Shown here: piece after piece, positions 10,855 to 21,202 of the stretch
How positions within the stretch are numbered: the first letter of the stretch is position 1
Layout: each line of letters opens with the position of its first letter
DNA from: Caballeronia sp. NK8
GTDB lineage: Bacteria; Pseudomonadota; Gammaproteobacteria; Burkholderiales; Burkholderiaceae
Direction of reading: 5' to 3'
NCBI RefSeq assembly: GCF_018408855.1
Contig: NZ_AP024322.1
Span: 1,674,001-1,738,000 of the forward strand
Length of the DNA: 64,000 nucleotides
Notes under the pieces: model-generated
The model's database searches: none
Told to the model about the DNA's origin: nothing
Seen by the model: the letters and a program-made list of their open reading frames with translations, nothing else
Position numbers and translations under genes: made by a program

Positions 10855-12204
10855 TCAGGCACCCTCGTCATCGGCGGTTGCAACCATCGCATTGATTAGG
10901 TATTCGGTCAAGTCTTCCGCCGGAACGTTGACCTGCTCGTTCTTTTGCCCGTCGGACATTTCGTTGCCCGAACGGCGCAGCGGTTTGACGCCGATCATGC
11001 CTTGCGCGAGTTCGTCCTCGCCGAGCACGATCGCGAAGGCCGCGCCGCTCGCGTCGGCCTTCTTCATCTGCGACTTGAAGCTCGAGGACGCACCGTCCGG
11101 GCTGCAATGCAGGATGACGTCGAGACCGGTATCGCGCAGACGCTCGGCGACGATGAACGCCTGCTCCGCCGCCTGTTCGCCCTGATGCACGACGTACACA
11201 TCCGTGCCTTCCGCTTCCGGCACGAGTTGCTCTTCCTTCAGCAATTCGAGGATGCGCTCGACGCCCATCGCCCAGCCGCACGCGGCCGTCGGCTTGCCGC
11301 CGAGCTGCTCGATCAGCGGGTCATAGCGACCGCCACCCGCTACCGTGCCTTGCGCGCCGAGCTTGTCGGTGACCCACTCGAACACGGTGAGGTTGTAGTA
11401 GTCGAGACCGCGCACGAGGCGCGGATTGATCTTGAACGGAATGTTGTTGGCCTTGAGCAGCCGCTGCACGCCATCGAAATGCTTGCGCGACGCATCGCCC
11501 AGAAAATCGACGAGCTTCGGCGCGTTCTGCGCGATCTCCTGCATGGCAGGATTCTTCGTGTCGAGCACGCGCAGCGGGTTCGTGTAGAGCCGGCGCTTTG
11601 CTTCCTCGTCGAGCGAATCGACATGCTTCTCCAGGTACGCGATCAGTTCCTTGCGATGCGCGGCGCGCTCCTCGGCCTGCCCGAGCGAATTCAGTTCGAG
11701 GCGAATGCCGGTGAGCCCGAGATCGTCCCAGAGACGCTGGCACATCATGATGATTTCGGCGTCGGTATCCGGGCCCGCGAAGCCGAGCGCTTCCACGCCG
11801 ACCTGATGGAACTGCCGGTAACGCCCGCGCTGCGGACGCTCGTGACGGAACATCGGGCCGACGTACCACAGGCGCTTCGGGCCGTCGTACAGCAGGTTGT
11901 GCTCGATGGTCGCTCGCACCACGGCAGCGGTGTTCTCCGGGCGCATCGTCAGATGCTCGCCGTTCAGGGAATCCGTGAAGCTGTACATCTCTTTCTCGAC
12001 GATATCGGTCACTTCGCCGATACCGCGCGTGAACAACTGCGTATGCTCGACGATCGGCGTGCGGATGTTCTGATATCCGTAAGCGCGCAGCATCGACTTG
12101 ACGGTGGTTTCGAAGAAATCCCACAACGCGGCATCCTGCGGGAGGATGTCGTTCATGCCCTTCACGCCGCTCAGTTTTTCGAGCCGTTTCTTCTGTTCAG
12201 TCAT
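10855..12204 (-). CDS. hisS: Histidyl-tRNA synthetase
   Basis: HisRS charges tRNA-His with histidine. The 449-residue class II enzyme shows motif 2 ([19 protein letters not shown]), the histidine-specific elements GLDYYN and GGGRYD, motif 3 (GWAMGVERI) and the C-terminal anticodon-binding domain with [13 protein letters not shown]. The start [20 protein letters not shown] is standard. It lies 6 bp after ispG and is almost certainly in one transcript with it. Confidence 0.97.
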   Translation of the reverse strand: MTEQKKRLEKLSGVKGMNDILPQDAALWDFFETTVKSMLRAYGYQNIRTPIVEHTQLFTRGIGEVTDIVEKEMYSFTDSLNGEHLTMRPENTAAVVRATIEHNLLYDGPKRLWYVGPMFRHERPQRGRYRQFHQVGVEALGFAGPDTDAEIIMMCQRLWDDLGLTGIRLELNSLGQAEERAAHRKELIAYLEKHVDSLDEEAKRRLYTNPLRVLDTKNPAMQEIAQNAPKLVDFLGDASRKHFDGVQRLLKANNIPFKINPRLVRGLDYYNLTVFEWVTDKLGAQGTVAGGGRYDPLIEQLGGKPTAACGWAMGVERILELLKEEQLVPEAEGTDVYVVHQGEQAAEQAFIVAERLRDTGLDVILHCSPDGASSSFKSQMKKADASGAAFAIVLGEDELAQGMIGVKPLRRSGNEMSDGQKNEQVNVPAEDLTEYLINAMVATADDEGA

Positions 12205-12210
12205 CTGTCT

Positions 12211-13539
12211 TCAAAGGGTTGCGGTAGATGTCTCTTCACGCTTGCCTGCTTCCTGCCCGTAGGTGCGCTCGACATAGTCGCTGACGATTTGCTGGAATTC
12301 CTCGGCGATGCGCTCGCCGCGCAGCGTCTTTACCTTGACGCCGTCGATGAACACGGGCGCCGCCGGATTTTCGCCCGAACCCGGCAAGCTGATGCCGATG
12401 TTCGCGTGCTTCGATTCACCCGGCCCATTGACGATGCAGCCCATCACTGCGACATGCATTTTCTCGACGCCGGGGAAACGGTCGCGCCACGTGGGCATCG
12501 AGTTGCGCAGATACGACTGGATTTGCGAGGCGAGTTCCTGGAACAGCGTGCTGGTCGTACGGCCGCAGCCGGGGCACGCGATGACCATCGGCGTGAAGGA
12601 ACGCAGGCCCATCGTCTGGAGGATTTCCTGGCCGACGACCACTTCACCCGTGCGCGCGCCGCCCGGCTCGGGCGTGAGCGAGATGCGGATGGTGTCGCCG
12701 ATGCCTTCCTGCAGCAGCACCGACAGCGCCGCCGTCGACGCGACGATGCCCTTCGAACCCATGCCCGCCTCGGTCAATCCGAGGTGCAGCGCGAAGCTGC
12801 AACGCTTCGCGAGTTCGCGGTAGACGGCGATGAGGTCCTGCACGCCGCTGACCTTGCACGACAGGATGATCTTGTCGCGCCCGAGGCCCAGTTCGACTGC
12901 GCGCTCCGCCGAGCCGATCGCCGACTGGATCAGCGCTTCGTACATCACGCTTTGCAGTTCCCATGGCGTCGAGCGCGCGGCGTTTTCGTCCATCATGCGC
13001 GCGAGGAGGTCCTGATCGAGACTGCCCCAGTTCACCCCGATTCGCACCGGCTTGTCATATTTGATCGCGGCTTCGATCATCTGCGCGAACTGCGTGTCGC
13101 GCTTCGCGCCCTGCCCGACGTTGCCCGGATTGATGCGGTACTTCGAGAGCGTCTCAGCGCACGCGGGATAGTCGCGCAGCAGCAAATGGCCGTTGTAATG
13201 AAAGTCGCCGACCAGCGGCACCGTGACGCCCATGCGATCGAGCTGCTCGCGCACATGCGGCACGGCGGCCGCCGCTTCCGGTGTGTTCACGGTGATGCGG
13301 ACGAGTTCGGAACCTGCCTGCGCGAGTTCCTTGATCTGGATCGCGGTGCCGATCGCGTCGGCGGTGTCGGTGTTGGTCATCGACTGCACGCGCACTGGCG
13401 CGTCGCCGCCGATCGTGACGAGCTGGCCGCCCCAGCGCACATCGACCGCATGCGACGCACGACGCGCCAATGACCCGCCGAAGACCGGTTCGGTCGAACA
13501 AATCTTGCTGCTAATCAGAGATTGAGCTTCGGATTGCAT
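12211..13539 (-). CDS. ispG: (E)-4-hydroxy-3-methylbut-2-enyl-diphosphate synthase (flavodoxin)
   Basis: IspG is the penultimate enzyme of the MEP isoprenoid pathway and uses a [4Fe-4S] cluster to reduce and open MEcPP to HMBPP. In this 442-residue product the cluster ligands are Cys322 and Cys325 (CPGCG) and Cys368 (GCIVNGPGE), followed by the conserved Glu. The TIM-barrel domain starts with [12 protein letters not shown] chose ATG at 13537-13539 because AAGGG stands seven bases upstream; an ATG six codons earlier is less likely. It is longer than the E. coli enzyme because of an insert usual in betaproteobacteria. Confidence 0.96.
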   Translation of the reverse strand: MQSEAQSLISSKICSTEPVFGGSLARRASHAVDVRWGGQLVTIGGDAPVRVQSMTNTDTADAIGTAIQIKELAQAGSELVRITVNTPEAAAAVPHVREQLDRMGVTVPLVGDFHYNGHLLLRDYPACAETLSKYRINPGNVGQGAKRDTQFAQMIEAAIKYDKPVRIGVNWGSLDQDLLARMMDENAARSTPWELQSVMYEALIQSAIGSAERAVELGLGRDKIILSCKVSGVQDLIAVYRELAKRCSFALHLGLTEAGMGSKGIVASTAALSVLLQEGIGDTIRISLTPEPGGARTGEVVVGQEILQTMGLRSFTPMVIACPGCGRTTSTLFQELASQIQSYLRNSMPTWRDRFPGVEKMHVAVMGCIVNGPGESKHANIGISLPGSGENPAAPVFIDGVKVKTLRGERIAEEFQQIVSDYVERTYGQEAGKREETSTATL

Positions 13540-13603
13540 CGAAAAACCCTTTGGCAACCGTCGCGCCGAAGAGGCGGCGAGTTGCGTGTGTTTAATCTCA
13601 AAC

Positions 13604-13631
13604 GGGCGTCACGGCCTGCACCGTGACGCCC
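13604..13631 (-). terminator. Perfect 11-bp hairpin between rodZ and ispG
   Basis: GGGCGTCACGG and CCGTGACGCCC pair perfectly around a 6-base loop. Read leftwards it is followed by GTTTGAGATT, a weak T-tract. It could partly terminate rodZ transcription or stabilise a processed ispG messenger. Confidence 0.4.
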
Positions 13632-13672
13632 CTGACTGATCGGTCGCGTTTTGCTCTGACGACCTCGCGCGC

Positions 13673-14773
13673 TCAGGGCAGCGAAAGGCGCGCGACGTTT
13701 CCGCGTGCGGATGAATAGCGCTTGGCGTCGACCGGTTCGTCGTCGACGGACAGGGATTCGACACCCTTCACGTTGCCGACGGTCACCTTGAACGGCGCCT
13801 CGCCTTCCACGCGCTGCGTGTTGCCGGCGCGCACGAGGCCGGAAAACAGCACCTTGCCGTCCTTGCCGCGCACGCTGAACCAGCTATCTTCCTTCACTTT
13901 CAATTCGACTGCGCCGGAGCCGCTGCCCGCGACCGTCGGAGCGGACGCCGCAGCCGGTGCCACCTTCGCCGCCGATGCAGCCGCCGGCGCGCTCGCGCCC
14001 TGCACCGCCGACAGCGTAGACGACGAGGCCGGCAGCGCATTCGTGCCGAGCGGACGCGGCATCGGCTGCTCGCCGGGAGCGGCCGCCACTTCGGGCAGCG
14101 ACGCTTCGCCCGTGTTCGCAGCGGCCGCCTCGTCGGGCGTCGGCGCGGACGACGTGGCGGCCGGCTCGTTCGACGTCGAACTCGGCGTCGACGAAAGGCC
14201 AACGCCCGTGCTCGCCTTCAGGCGCGCGAGCCAGTTGCTCGAATCGCCGCCGGTGTGCCACATCACGAGCACCGCCAGCACGACGATGATCGCGAGGACG
14301 CCCCACATCCACGAACGCCGGCGACCCGACGATTTGCCGAGCGGCACCGACACGCGTCCGCGCGGCAGACCCGCGCCCGCCGATGCCGGCACCTTCAGAT
14401 TCTGCTCGAGGTCGCCGCCAGTGCGCCGGAACGCCTGCGTGAAGGGCGCCGGATCGGCACCGAGGATTTTCGCGTAGCTGCGCACGATGCCCGCGGCAAA
14501 CGTGCGATCGGGCAGATGACTGATATCGCCGGATTCGAGCGCGAGCAGCTTCGACGGCGACACCTTGAGGCGCGCCGAAACGTCGTCGATCGACCATGCT
14601 TTCGCCTGACGGAGCTGCGCGAGACGCGCGCCGACCGCCTGTATCGAGTCCAGCGGCACCGCCTGACTCGGATTCGACGCCGCCCCTTCCGCACCGGTCT
14701 GACCGTCGTGCTGACCGCCGGGCCGGTTACCGGTTTGACCGCCGAAAGGCGTCGGGTGCTGCGGCTCACTCAT
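13673..14773 (-). CDS. rodZ: RodZ-like cell-shape protein (HTH_25 and DUF4115)
   Basis: RodZ links MreB filaments to the wall-synthesis machinery. The 366-residue product has a Gly-rich leader, an Xre-like helix-turn-helix domain (about 45-110, LAQLRQAKAWSIDDVSARLK), a basic stretch RRRSW, one membrane helix (about 154-172), a long Ala/Ser/Pro-rich periplasmic linker and a C-terminal DUF4115 beta domain (about 285-366). GAGGAA precedes the ATG. It lies directly upstream of ispG, its usual neighbour; the gap to rlmN is discussed separately. Confidence 0.88.
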   Translation of the reverse strand: MSEPQHPTPFGGQTGNRPGGQHDGQTGAEGAASNPSQAVPLDSIQAVGARLAQLRQAKAWSIDDVSARLKVSPSKLLALESGDISHLPDRTFAAGIVRSYAKILGADPAPFTQAFRRTGGDLEQNLKVPASAGAGLPRGRVSVPLGKSSGRRRSWMWGVLAIIVVLAVLVMWHTGGDSSNWLARLKASTGVGLSSTPSSTSNEPAATSSAPTPDEAAAANTGEASLPEVAAAPGEQPMPRPLGTNALPASSSTLSAVQGASAPAAASAAKVAPAAASAPTVAGSGSGAVELKVKEDSWFSVRGKDGKVLFSGLVRAGNTQRVEGEAPFKVTVGNVKGVESLSVDDEPVDAKRYSSARGNVARLSLP

Positions 14774-14956
14774 GCCAAATTCCTCGCATCGATTCTTCTA
14801 TATAGCGCTATTGCTACGTTCGGTTCGAAAAAACCATGTGAACGATACAACCCCGGCGCCATTGCAGACCGCTTTATAACAAAATGTTCGGCTTTTCGTG
14901 CCACGTGCTGGCGTTTGGTACGCTTTTCGCTGCGGCCGTTTCACCTTGAACTGCCG

Positions 14957-16114
14957 TCAGACCGCGCGCACCTCGATCGTCTTGCCGCCCGTCCGGCTCA
15001 TGCGCTCCGCGAGACGCGTGCGATCCTGCACCGCGCCGGCAAGCTGGCCACAGGCGGCGTCGATGTCGTCGCCGCGCGTCTTGCGCACCGTGGTGACGAC
15101 GCCCGCGTCCATCAGAACCTGCGCGAAACGCTTGATCTGCTCATTCTTCGAACGCGTCAGGCCCGATTCCGGGAACGGATTGAACGGGATGAGGTTGAAC
15201 TTGCACGGCACGTCGCGCGTGACGGCGAGCAATTCGCGCGCGTGCGCCTCGCTGTCGTTCACGCCGTCGAGCATGCAATATTCGAACGTGATGAAGTCGC
15301 GCGGCGCAACCTTCAGGTAACGCTGGCACGCGGCCATCAATTCGCGCAACGGATACTTCTTGTTGAGCGGCACCAGCATGTCGCGCAGCGGATCGTTCGG
15401 CGCGTGCAGCGACACCGCGAGCGCGACGGGCAAGTCCGCCGCCAGACGGTCCATCATCGGCACGACGCCGGACGTGGACAGCGTCACGCGCCGGCGCGAC
15501 AGGCCGTAGGCGTTGTCGTCGAGCATCAGGCGCATGGCCGGCACGACGGCGTCGTAATTGAGCATCGGCTCGCCCATGCCCATCATCACGACGTTCGTGA
15601 CGACGCGTTCGCCCTTGCCCGGGCCGCCGACCTCACGCCCGAGCGACCTGCGCAGCGCGAACTCCGCCATGCGCAACTGACCGATGATCTCGCCCGTGGT
15701 CAGGTTGCGGGAAAAGCCCTGCTTGCCGGTGGAACAGAACCGGCAGTTCACCGCGCACCCCGCCTGCGACGACACGCACAGCGTGCCACGCGTTTCTTCG
15801 GGGATGAACACGGTTTCGACCGCGTTGCCGTTGCCGACGTCGATCAGCCACTTGCGCGTGCCGTCGGTGGAAACGTGGTCCTGAATGATGTCGGGCATCG
15901 CCATATTGGCGCGGCCCTTGAGTTTTTCGCGCAGCGATTTCGCGAGGTCCGTCATGCCGTCGAAGTCGTCGGCACCGTATTGATGGATCCAGCGCTGCAA
16001 TTGCTTGGCGCGAAACGGCTTTTCGCCCAGGCTCGCGCAATACGCGGTGAGCCCGGCGGCGTCGAGATCGAGAAGATTGACGGTGGTGCTGCTCGTCATG
16101 TCGAATTCTGCCAT
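14957..16114 (-). CDS. rlmN: 23S rRNA A2503 / tRNA A37 C2-methyltransferase RlmN
   Basis: RlmN is a radical-SAM enzyme that methylates C2 of A2503 in 23S rRNA and of A37 in some tRNAs. With the start at 16114 the protein has 385 residues; the radical-SAM cluster ligands are Cys120, Cys124 and Cys127, and the C-terminal [18 protein letters not shown] holds the second catalytic cysteine. A start five codons later ([13 protein letters not shown], 16099) is equally plausible. It precedes rodZ with 183 bp between and follows ndk. Confidence 0.96.
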   Translation of the reverse strand: MAEFDMTSSTTVNLLDLDAAGLTAYCASLGEKPFRAKQLQRWIHQYGADDFDGMTDLAKSLREKLKGRANMAMPDIIQDHVSTDGTRKWLIDVGNGNAVETVFIPEETRGTLCVSSQAGCAVNCRFCSTGKQGFSRNLTTGEIIGQLRMAEFALRRSLGREVGGPGKGERVVTNVVMMGMGEPMLNYDAVVPAMRLMLDDNAYGLSRRRVTLSTSGVVPMMDRLAADLPVALAVSLHAPNDPLRDMLVPLNKKYPLRELMAACQRYLKVAPRDFITFEYCMLDGVNDSEAHARELLAVTRDVPCKFNLIPFNPFPESGLTRSKNEQIKRFAQVLMDAGVVTTVRKTRGDDIDAACGQLAGAVQDRTRLAERMSRTGGKTIEVRAV

Positions 16115-16252
16115 TTCAGATTTGCGAAGCCCGAAAGATGTCTTCCGGGACCGTTCGCGCCATTTCCTGCTTCTGTTCGTACCGCTTTTTCTTGCGTCGA
16201 GGCGCGATGCGCGCGACGGTCATTCGGACCGTCGCGCCGTACAACGCGGAAA

Positions 16253-16678
16253 TTAACGCGAGTAGACGTTGACTTCCGGGAAGAAGAAAGCAACTTCCTG
16301 CTTTGCGGTTTCCGGAGCGTCCGAGCCGTGCACGGCGTTGGCGTCGATGCTGTCGGCGAAGTCGGCGCGGATCGTGCCTTTGTCTGCCTTCTTCGGATCG
16401 GTCGCGCCCATCAGGTCGCGGTGCTTGGCGATCGCGTTTTCACCTTCCAGCACCTGAATCACGACCGGGCCGGAAATCATGAATTCCACGAGATCCTTGA
16501 AGAACGGGCGTGCAGCGTGCACAGCGTAGAACTTTTCTGCGTCGCCGCGCGACAGATGAACCATGCGCGACGCGATGATCTTGAGACCTGCGTTCTCGAA
16601 ACGGCTGTAGATCTGGCCGATAACGTTCTTTGCCACTGCGTCCGGCTTGATAATCGACAGGGTGCGCTCGATCGCCAT
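16253..16678 (-). CDS. ndk: Nucleoside diphosphate kinase
   Basis: Ndk moves the gamma phosphate between nucleoside triphosphates and diphosphates through a phosphohistidine. The 141-residue product has the N-terminal [12 protein letters not shown] and the active-site His117 in [12 protein letters not shown] seven bases before the ATG at 16676-16678 decides the start over one four codons upstream. It is the first gene of the leftward series leading to rlmN. Confidence 0.97.
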   Translation of the reverse strand: MAIERTLSIIKPDAVAKNVIGQIYSRFENAGLKIIASRMVHLSRGDAEKFYAVHAARPFFKDLVEFMISGPVVIQVLEGENAIAKHRDLMGATDPKKADKGTIRADFADSIDANAVHGSDAPETAKQEVAFFFPEVNVYSR

Positions 16679-17012
16679 GAAAAACTCCAAATAATGAACG
16701 GTTTACGGATTAAAACGAATCGACAATTGTAGCACGAAGCAAGGTATCATTGCGATTGAAACCTTACGGTACCGTAAGGATCAAACACAGCGAAGACTTA
16801 CGCGCCGGAACGCCGAATCAACCTTTCGAACTATTGAATTCGGCGCGCGCCGGGGTCATATTGGAGCCGTACGCTGCGTTGCAACCTGGCGCACCATGCC
16901 GCGGATGCACCAAAACGGTCCTAATACTGGTTTAAGTCCGGCACCTTATCATTCGCGTGTGACGGGCGTAGCGGGAAGACCAAACCACAGACAATTGGAG
17001 CAAGGAGAAACC
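16679..17012. other. 334-bp divergent intergenic region between ndk and the Bax-inhibitor gene
   Basis: No gene is supported here. It holds a possible ndk -10 box (TACAAT read leftwards, 16726-16731), an 18-bp perfect palindrome (listed separately), and the ribosome site AAGGAGA (17003-17009) of the rightward gene. No convincing promoter pair was found for the rightward gene. Confidence 0.6.
16762..16779. promoter_or_regulatory. Perfect 18-bp palindrome, candidate operator
   Basis: CCTTACGGTACCGTAAGG is its own reverse complement. It is too short and has no loop to be a terminator, and its two-fold symmetry resembles sites for dimeric helix-turn-helix regulators such as TetR-type proteins. 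Its centre is about 50 bp upstream of the start of transcription suggested for ndk, and about 240 bp upstream of the rightward gene. Confidence 0.5.
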
Positions 17013-17711
17013 ATGAACGAATCACCCTACGGCTTTGGCCGGAATGGCAGCGTCACCTCGGTCGAGGTGCGCAACCGCGTGCTGCGCAACACCTACTGGC
17101 TGCTCGCGCTCTCGATGGTGCCGACGGTGCTCGGCGCGTGGGTCGGCGTCGCGACGGGCTTCTCGCTGTTCGCCGCCACCAGCCCGGCGATGAGCTTCAT
17201 CGCGTTTCTCGCCATCGCGTTCGGCTTCATGTTCGCGATCGAGAAGACCAAGGACAGCGGCATGGGCGTCGTGGTCCTGCTCGGCTTCACGTTCTTCATG
17301 GGCCTGATGCTGTCGCGCCTGCTGAGCTTCATCCTCGGCTTCTCGAACGGTCCGCAGCTCATCATGATGGCTTTCGGCGGCACGGGCGTGATCTTCGCCG
17401 CGATGGCAACCATCGCCACGGTCAGCAAGCGTGATTTTTCGGGACTCGGCAAGTTCCTGTTCATGGGCGTGATCGTGATTCTGCTCGCCGCGTTCGCGAA
17501 CATCTTCCTGCAGTTGCCGGCGCTGATGATGACGATCTCCGTGCTCGCCATCGTGATCTTCTCGGCGTACATGTTGTTCGACGTGCAGCGCGTGGTGAAC
17601 GGCGGTGAAACGAACTACATCAGCGCGACGCTCGCGATCTACCTCGATCTGTACAACGTGTTCACGAACCTGCTGGCGCTGCTGGGCATTTTTGGCGGCA
17701 ACCGCAACTGA
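17013..17711 (+). CDS. Bax inhibitor-1 / YccA family membrane protein
   Basis: The family consists of seven-helix inner-membrane proteins; E. coli YccA is a substrate and modulator of the protease FtsH, and other members leak calcium. The 232-residue product has a short charged N-terminus and seven hydrophobic segments, ending with the family's AxxxYLDLYNxFxxLL motif. AAGGAGA stands just before the ATG at 17013. It is alone, rightward among leftward genes, and ends at a strong terminator. A link to the HflK/HflC-FtsH system 12 kb away is only inferred from family knowledge. Confidence 0.9.
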   Translation: MNESPYGFGRNGSVTSVEVRNRVLRNTYWLLALSMVPTVLGAWVGVATGFSLFAATSPAMSFIAFLAIAFGFMFAIEKTKDSGMGVVVLLGFTFFMGLMLSRLLSFILGFSNGPQLIMMAFGGTGVIFAAMATIATVSKRDFSGLGKFLFMGVIVILLAAFANIFLQLPALMMTISVLAIVIFSAYMLFDVQRVVNGGETNYISATLAIYLDLYNVFTNLLALLGIFGGNRN

Positions 17712-17734
17712 TCGGCGGATCGTTTCCCGAAACG

Positions 17735-17762
17735 AAAAACCGGCCTTCGGGCCGGTTTTTTT
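17735..17762 (+). terminator. Intrinsic terminator after the Bax-inhibitor gene
   Basis: AAAAACCGGCC pairs with GGCCGGTTTTT around a TTCG tetraloop and continues in a T-run. The A-run on the other side makes it able to work in both directions, so it may also end rlmD transcription from the right. Confidence 0.9.
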
Positions 17763-17793
17763 GTGCCTGCGGTCTTCTTACGAAGCGCGTCGA

Positions 17794-19209
17794 TCAGTCC
17801 CGCTCGAACAGCGCGATCGACTCGACGTGCGACGTGTGCGGAAACATGTTCACCACCCCCGCGCCCTTCATCCGATAACCGGCTTCGTGCACCAAGAGGC
17901 CCGCGTCGCGCGCAAGCGTCGCCGGGTTGCACGACACGTAGACGATGCGCTTCGGCAACGGACCGTCGCCGCTCTGCGCGATGTCCGCGAGCGCCTTCGC
18001 TACCGCGAGCGCACCTTCACGCGGCGGATCGACCAGAAACTTGTCGAACGCGCCGAGCGCGCGAAGGTCGTCGGCGGTGACTTCGAACAGGTTGCGGCAT
18101 GCGAACGACGTATGCCCGTCGACGCCATTGGCCTTCGCGTTCTCCAGCGCACGCGCGGTCAGCGCCTCGCTGCCCTCGATGCCCACCACTTCGCGCGACA
18201 CCCGCGCGAGCGGCAGCGTGAAATTGCCGATGCCGCAGAACAGATCGAGCACGCGGTCGGACTTTTCCGGCGCGAGCAGGCTGAGCGCCCGGCTCACCAG
18301 CACGCGATTGATCTGGTGATTTACCTGCGTGAAATCGGTCGGCTTGAACGGCATGCGGATATCGAATTCCGGCAGCGTGTAAGCCAGTTCCTGATCGAGC
18401 GGATAGAACGGATAGACCGTATCCGGGCCCTTCGGCTGCAGCCAGAACTGCACGCCGTGCTCGTCGGCGAACGCGCGGATCAACGCTTCGTCCGCTTCGG
18501 TCAGCGGCTCCAGAATGCGCAGCACGAGCGCGGTGACGTCGGTACCGAGCGCGAGTTCGATCTGCGGCATGCGATCGCGGATCGAGAGCCCGGCCACCAG
18601 ATGGCGCAGCGGCACGAGCATCGCGGAAACGTGCGGCGGCAGCACTTCGCAGCTCGTCATGTCGGCGACATAGCTGCTCTTGCGCTCATGAAAGCCCACC
18701 AGCACGCCGCCCTTCTTTTCGACGTACCTCACAGTGAGGCGCGCGCGATAGCGATACCCCCACGACGGACCGTGAATCGGCCGGAACATGGTTTCCGCGC
18801 GCAGCTTCGACAGATGCTGCAGGTTGTCTTCGAGCACGCGCTGCTTCACCGCGATCTGCGCGCGCACATCGAGATGCTGCATCGAGCAGCCGCCGCAGGT
18901 GCCGAAAAACCGGCACTTCGGCCTGGTGCGCAACACGCTCTCGCGCAGCACGTTCACCACTTGCGCCTGCTCGAAACTCGGCTTCTTGCGAAAACTCGAA
19001 TAGCTGACGCGTTCGCCCGGCAGCGCGCCTTCGACGAAGATCACCTTGCCCGGCTCGCCGTCCTCGTTGACCAGACGGCCGACGCCGCGCGCTTCCATAT
19101 CGAGCGACTCGATTTCTATTTCCGGGGCGACGAAATTCGGATCGGGCGTGACGCACTTCGCCGGCGCGGCGCGGCGGCGATGGGGAGTTTTTCGGGCGGC
19201 TTCAGACAC
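17794..19209 (-). CDS. rlmD: 23S rRNA (uracil-1939-C5)-methyltransferase RlmD
   Basis: RlmD methylates U1939 of 23S rRNA. The 471-residue product has an N-terminal TRAM-like RNA-binding domain (about 28-90), an iron-sulfur motif [14 protein letters not shown], the SAM-binding [15 protein letters not shown], the DPPREGA motif and the catalytic cysteine in [10 protein letters not shown]. The start is GTG at 19207-19209, preceded by AGGAAG. It is followed 82 bp downstream by the bidirectional terminator of the convergent gene. Confidence 0.94.
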   Translation of the reverse strand: MSEAARKTPHRRRAAPAKCVTPDPNFVAPEIEIESLDMEARGVGRLVNEDGEPGKVIFVEGALPGERVSYSSFRKKPSFEQAQVVNVLRESVLRTRPKCRFFGTCGGCSMQHLDVRAQIAVKQRVLEDNLQHLSKLRAETMFRPIHGPSWGYRYRARLTVRYVEKKGGVLVGFHERKSSYVADMTSCEVLPPHVSAMLVPLRHLVAGLSIRDRMPQIELALGTDVTALVLRILEPLTEADEALIRAFADEHGVQFWLQPKGPDTVYPFYPLDQELAYTLPEFDIRMPFKPTDFTQVNHQINRVLVSRALSLLAPEKSDRVLDLFCGIGNFTLPLARVSREVVGIEGSEALTARALENAKANGVDGHTSFACRNLFEVTADDLRALGAFDKFLVDPPREGALAVAKALADIAQSGDGPLPKRIVYVSCNPATLARDAGLLVHEAGYRMKGAGVVNMFPHTSHVESIALFERD

Positions 19210-19267
19210 CTGCGTACTTCCTGGCTAACGAATGGCAAAGGCGAGATTGTAGACGAACGTCACCGCA

Positions 19268-20044
19268 TCAACGTCCGAACGCGGCCAGATACTCGGCCCA
19301 GTGCGGCGACGATTCCTGCGCGAGCGCGTTCTTCACGACATTGATTTCATCGGCGTATTCGTCGGGCGTGAAGCCGCCGCGCATCATCTGAAACCGGCAG
19401 TACATGAGGTACGTATTCACGACATCGGTTTCGCAATAATTGCGAATGTCGTCGATCTGGCCGTCGCAATAAGCTTCCCACACCTTGCCGCCGTCCATGC
19501 CGAGCTTGCCGGGAAAGCCGCACAGCTTCGCGAGCGCATCGAGCGGCGCGCTGGCGCGCGCCTGATACATCGCGAGCACGTCCATCAGGTCGATGTGGCG
19601 CATGTGATAGCGGCTGATGTAGTTGTTGAACTTGAATTCGCGGTCGTCCTGGCCGAGGTCCCAGTAGCGCGGCGCGGCGATGCCGTGCACGAGCGCGCGG
19701 TAATGCAGCACGGGCAGATCGAAGCCGCCGCCGTTCCACGAGACGAGTTGCGGCGTGTACTTCTCGATCACGCGATAGAACGACTGGATGAGCGCCGCTT
19801 CGCCGTCGGTGGTCGTGCCGAGCGAGCGCACGCGAAAGCCGGTGTTGTCGCGAAACACGCAGGAAATCGCCGCGACGCGTTGCAGATGATGCGGCAGAAA
19901 GTCATTGCCGACGCGCTCGCGGCGTGCTTCGAACGCATGTTCGGCCACCTCGCGATCGGAGAGATCGTCGGGCAAATCTTCTAGACGGCGAATGCCGTCG
20001 ACATCGGGGATGGTCTCGATGTCGAAAACGAGAATCGGTGTCAT
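19268..20044 (-). CDS. Predicted 3'-5' exonuclease (PolB-like DnaQ fold)
   Basis: The 258-residue product starts with the DxE exonuclease motif FDIETIPD, later has SWNGGGFDLPVL (ExoII-like) and ends with the YxxxD-type region RNYCETDVVNTYLMY. This matches the family of predicted DEDD 3'-5' exonucleases related to DNA polymerase B. Substrate is unknown. It starts 48 bp after rpoS, across a hairpin, and is followed 58 bp later by rlmD. Confidence 0.85.
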   Translation of the reverse strand: MTPILVFDIETIPDVDGIRRLEDLPDDLSDREVAEHAFEARRERVGNDFLPHHLQRVAAISCVFRDNTGFRVRSLGTTTDGEAALIQSFYRVIEKYTPQLVSWNGGGFDLPVLHYRALVHGIAAPRYWDLGQDDREFKFNNYISRYHMRHIDLMDVLAMYQARASAPLDALAKLCGFPGKLGMDGGKVWEAYCDGQIDDIRNYCETDVVNTYLMYCRFQMMRGGFTPDEYADEINVVKNALAQESSPHWAEYLAAFGR

Positions 20045-20057
20045 TGAATCCTGAAAC

Positions 20058-20085
20058 GCGACGCCCCGTTTTTGAAGGGCGTCGC
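20058..20085 (-). terminator. Hairpin after rpoS
   Basis: GCGACGCCC pairs with GGGCGTCGC around a 10-base loop, eight bases after the rpoS stop when read leftwards. The following GTTTCAGG is a poor T-tract, so termination may be partial and the exonuclease gene could receive read-through. Confidence 0.5.
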
Positions 20086-20092
20086 CAAAGCG

Positions 20093-21190
20093 TTAGAGCA
20101 CGGCATCCTTGCGAACGCCGTTGGAGGCGAAAAAGCGCTTGAGCCGCACGAGCGCCTCTTGCTGGATCTGCCGCACGCGTTCGCGCGTGAGACCCATTTC
20201 ATCGGCGAGTTCTTCGAGCGTGGCGGGCTCGATATGGTTCAACCCGAAGCGCCGTTCGATCACGTGCCGGTGTTTATCGGACAGGCGCGACAGCCACAGA
20301 CGCGTGAGCGATTCCAGTTCGCGATGCTGCACTTCCGCGTCGGGCGACTGGCTCTGATCGTCCGAAAGCAGATCGAGCAAGCTGCTGCCCGGATCGAGAT
20401 CGAGCGGCGCGTCGAGCGAAGCCGTGTGTTCGTTGAGCGCGAGGATGTCGGTGACTTCCTCGGGCGTCTTGCCGGTGAGATACGCGATGTCGTCGATGCT
20501 CGCGTCGCGGCGCTCGGGTGCGACGCTGTCGGCCGAATTGGCGGAATTTTTTTCCAGATGGCGCTTCGCGCGCAACACCTGATTGAGCTCGCGAATCACA
20601 TGCACCGGCAGGCGCACCGTGCGCGCCTGATTCATGATCGCGCGCTCGATGCTCTGGCGGATCCACCAGGTGGCATACGTCGAAAAACGAAAGCCGCGCG
20701 TCGGGTCGAATTTCTCGATGGCGTGCATGAGGCCGAGGTTGCCTTCCTCGATCAGATCGAGCAAAGGCACGCCGCGATTGAGATACCCCTTCGCGATACT
20801 GACGACGAGCCGCAGATTGCGCTCGATCATCACCTGCCGCGCCTCGAATTCGCCCGCCTTCGCGAGCCGCGAATAGCGCTGCTCTTCCTCGACCGTCAAC
20901 AGCGGCTTCACGCTGATGCGGTTCAGGTAGTGCTGAATGGTGTCGGCCGTGAGTTCGGCCTGCAGGAGCGAACGGAAATCGTCGGCGTCCGGCTGGGGCT
21001 CGTTCGCGTTTTCACTCGCGTCGTCGCTGCCCTTGTCGCGGCTTCCGCCCTCTTCCTCGGAGTCGACATCGACATCGACGTTATCGATGTCGTCGTCATG
21101 AGTCGAAGCACCGTCTTCCACCGACACTTGCAAAGGTCGGCTGATCGTCTCAGTCTCGGCTTGCGGCAGGCGGCGCTTCGTTTTTGGCAT
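20093..21190 (-). CDS. rpoS: RNA polymerase sigma factor RpoS
   Basis: RpoS is the general stress and stationary-phase sigma factor. The 365-residue product has region 1.2 ([19 protein letters not shown]), region 2 ([31 protein letters not shown] split over 2.1-2.2; [14 protein letters not shown] at 2.4), region 3 and region 4.2 ([19 protein letters not shown]). A strongly acidic N-terminal leader of about 75 residues (Asp/Glu-rich, including [10 protein letters not shown]) makes it longer than the 330-residue E. coli protein. It follows nlpD by 12 bp; in relatives a main rpoS promoter lies within nlpD. Confidence 0.95.
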   Translation of the reverse strand: MPKTKRRLPQAETETISRPLQVSVEDGASTHDDDIDNVDVDVDSEEEGGSRDKGSDDASENANEPQPDADDFRSLLQAELTADTIQHYLNRISVKPLLTVEEEQRYSRLAKAGEFEARQVMIERNLRLVVSIAKGYLNRGVPLLDLIEEGNLGLMHAIEKFDPTRGFRFSTYATWWIRQSIERAIMNQARTVRLPVHVIRELNQVLRAKRHLEKNSANSADSVAPERRDASIDDIAYLTGKTPEEVTDILALNEHTASLDAPLDLDPGSSLLDLLSDDQSQSPDAEVQHRELESLTRLWLSRLSDKHRHVIERRFGLNHIEPATLEELADEMGLTRERVRQIQQEALVRLKRFFASNGVRKDAVL

Positions 21191-21202
21191 GATGGTTTCG
21201 CT

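Noticed and set aside
10945..13473. Plus-strand open frame of over 800 codons across hisS and ispG
   Set aside because: Antisense shadow of two well-conserved genes; no ribosome site or recognisable domain.
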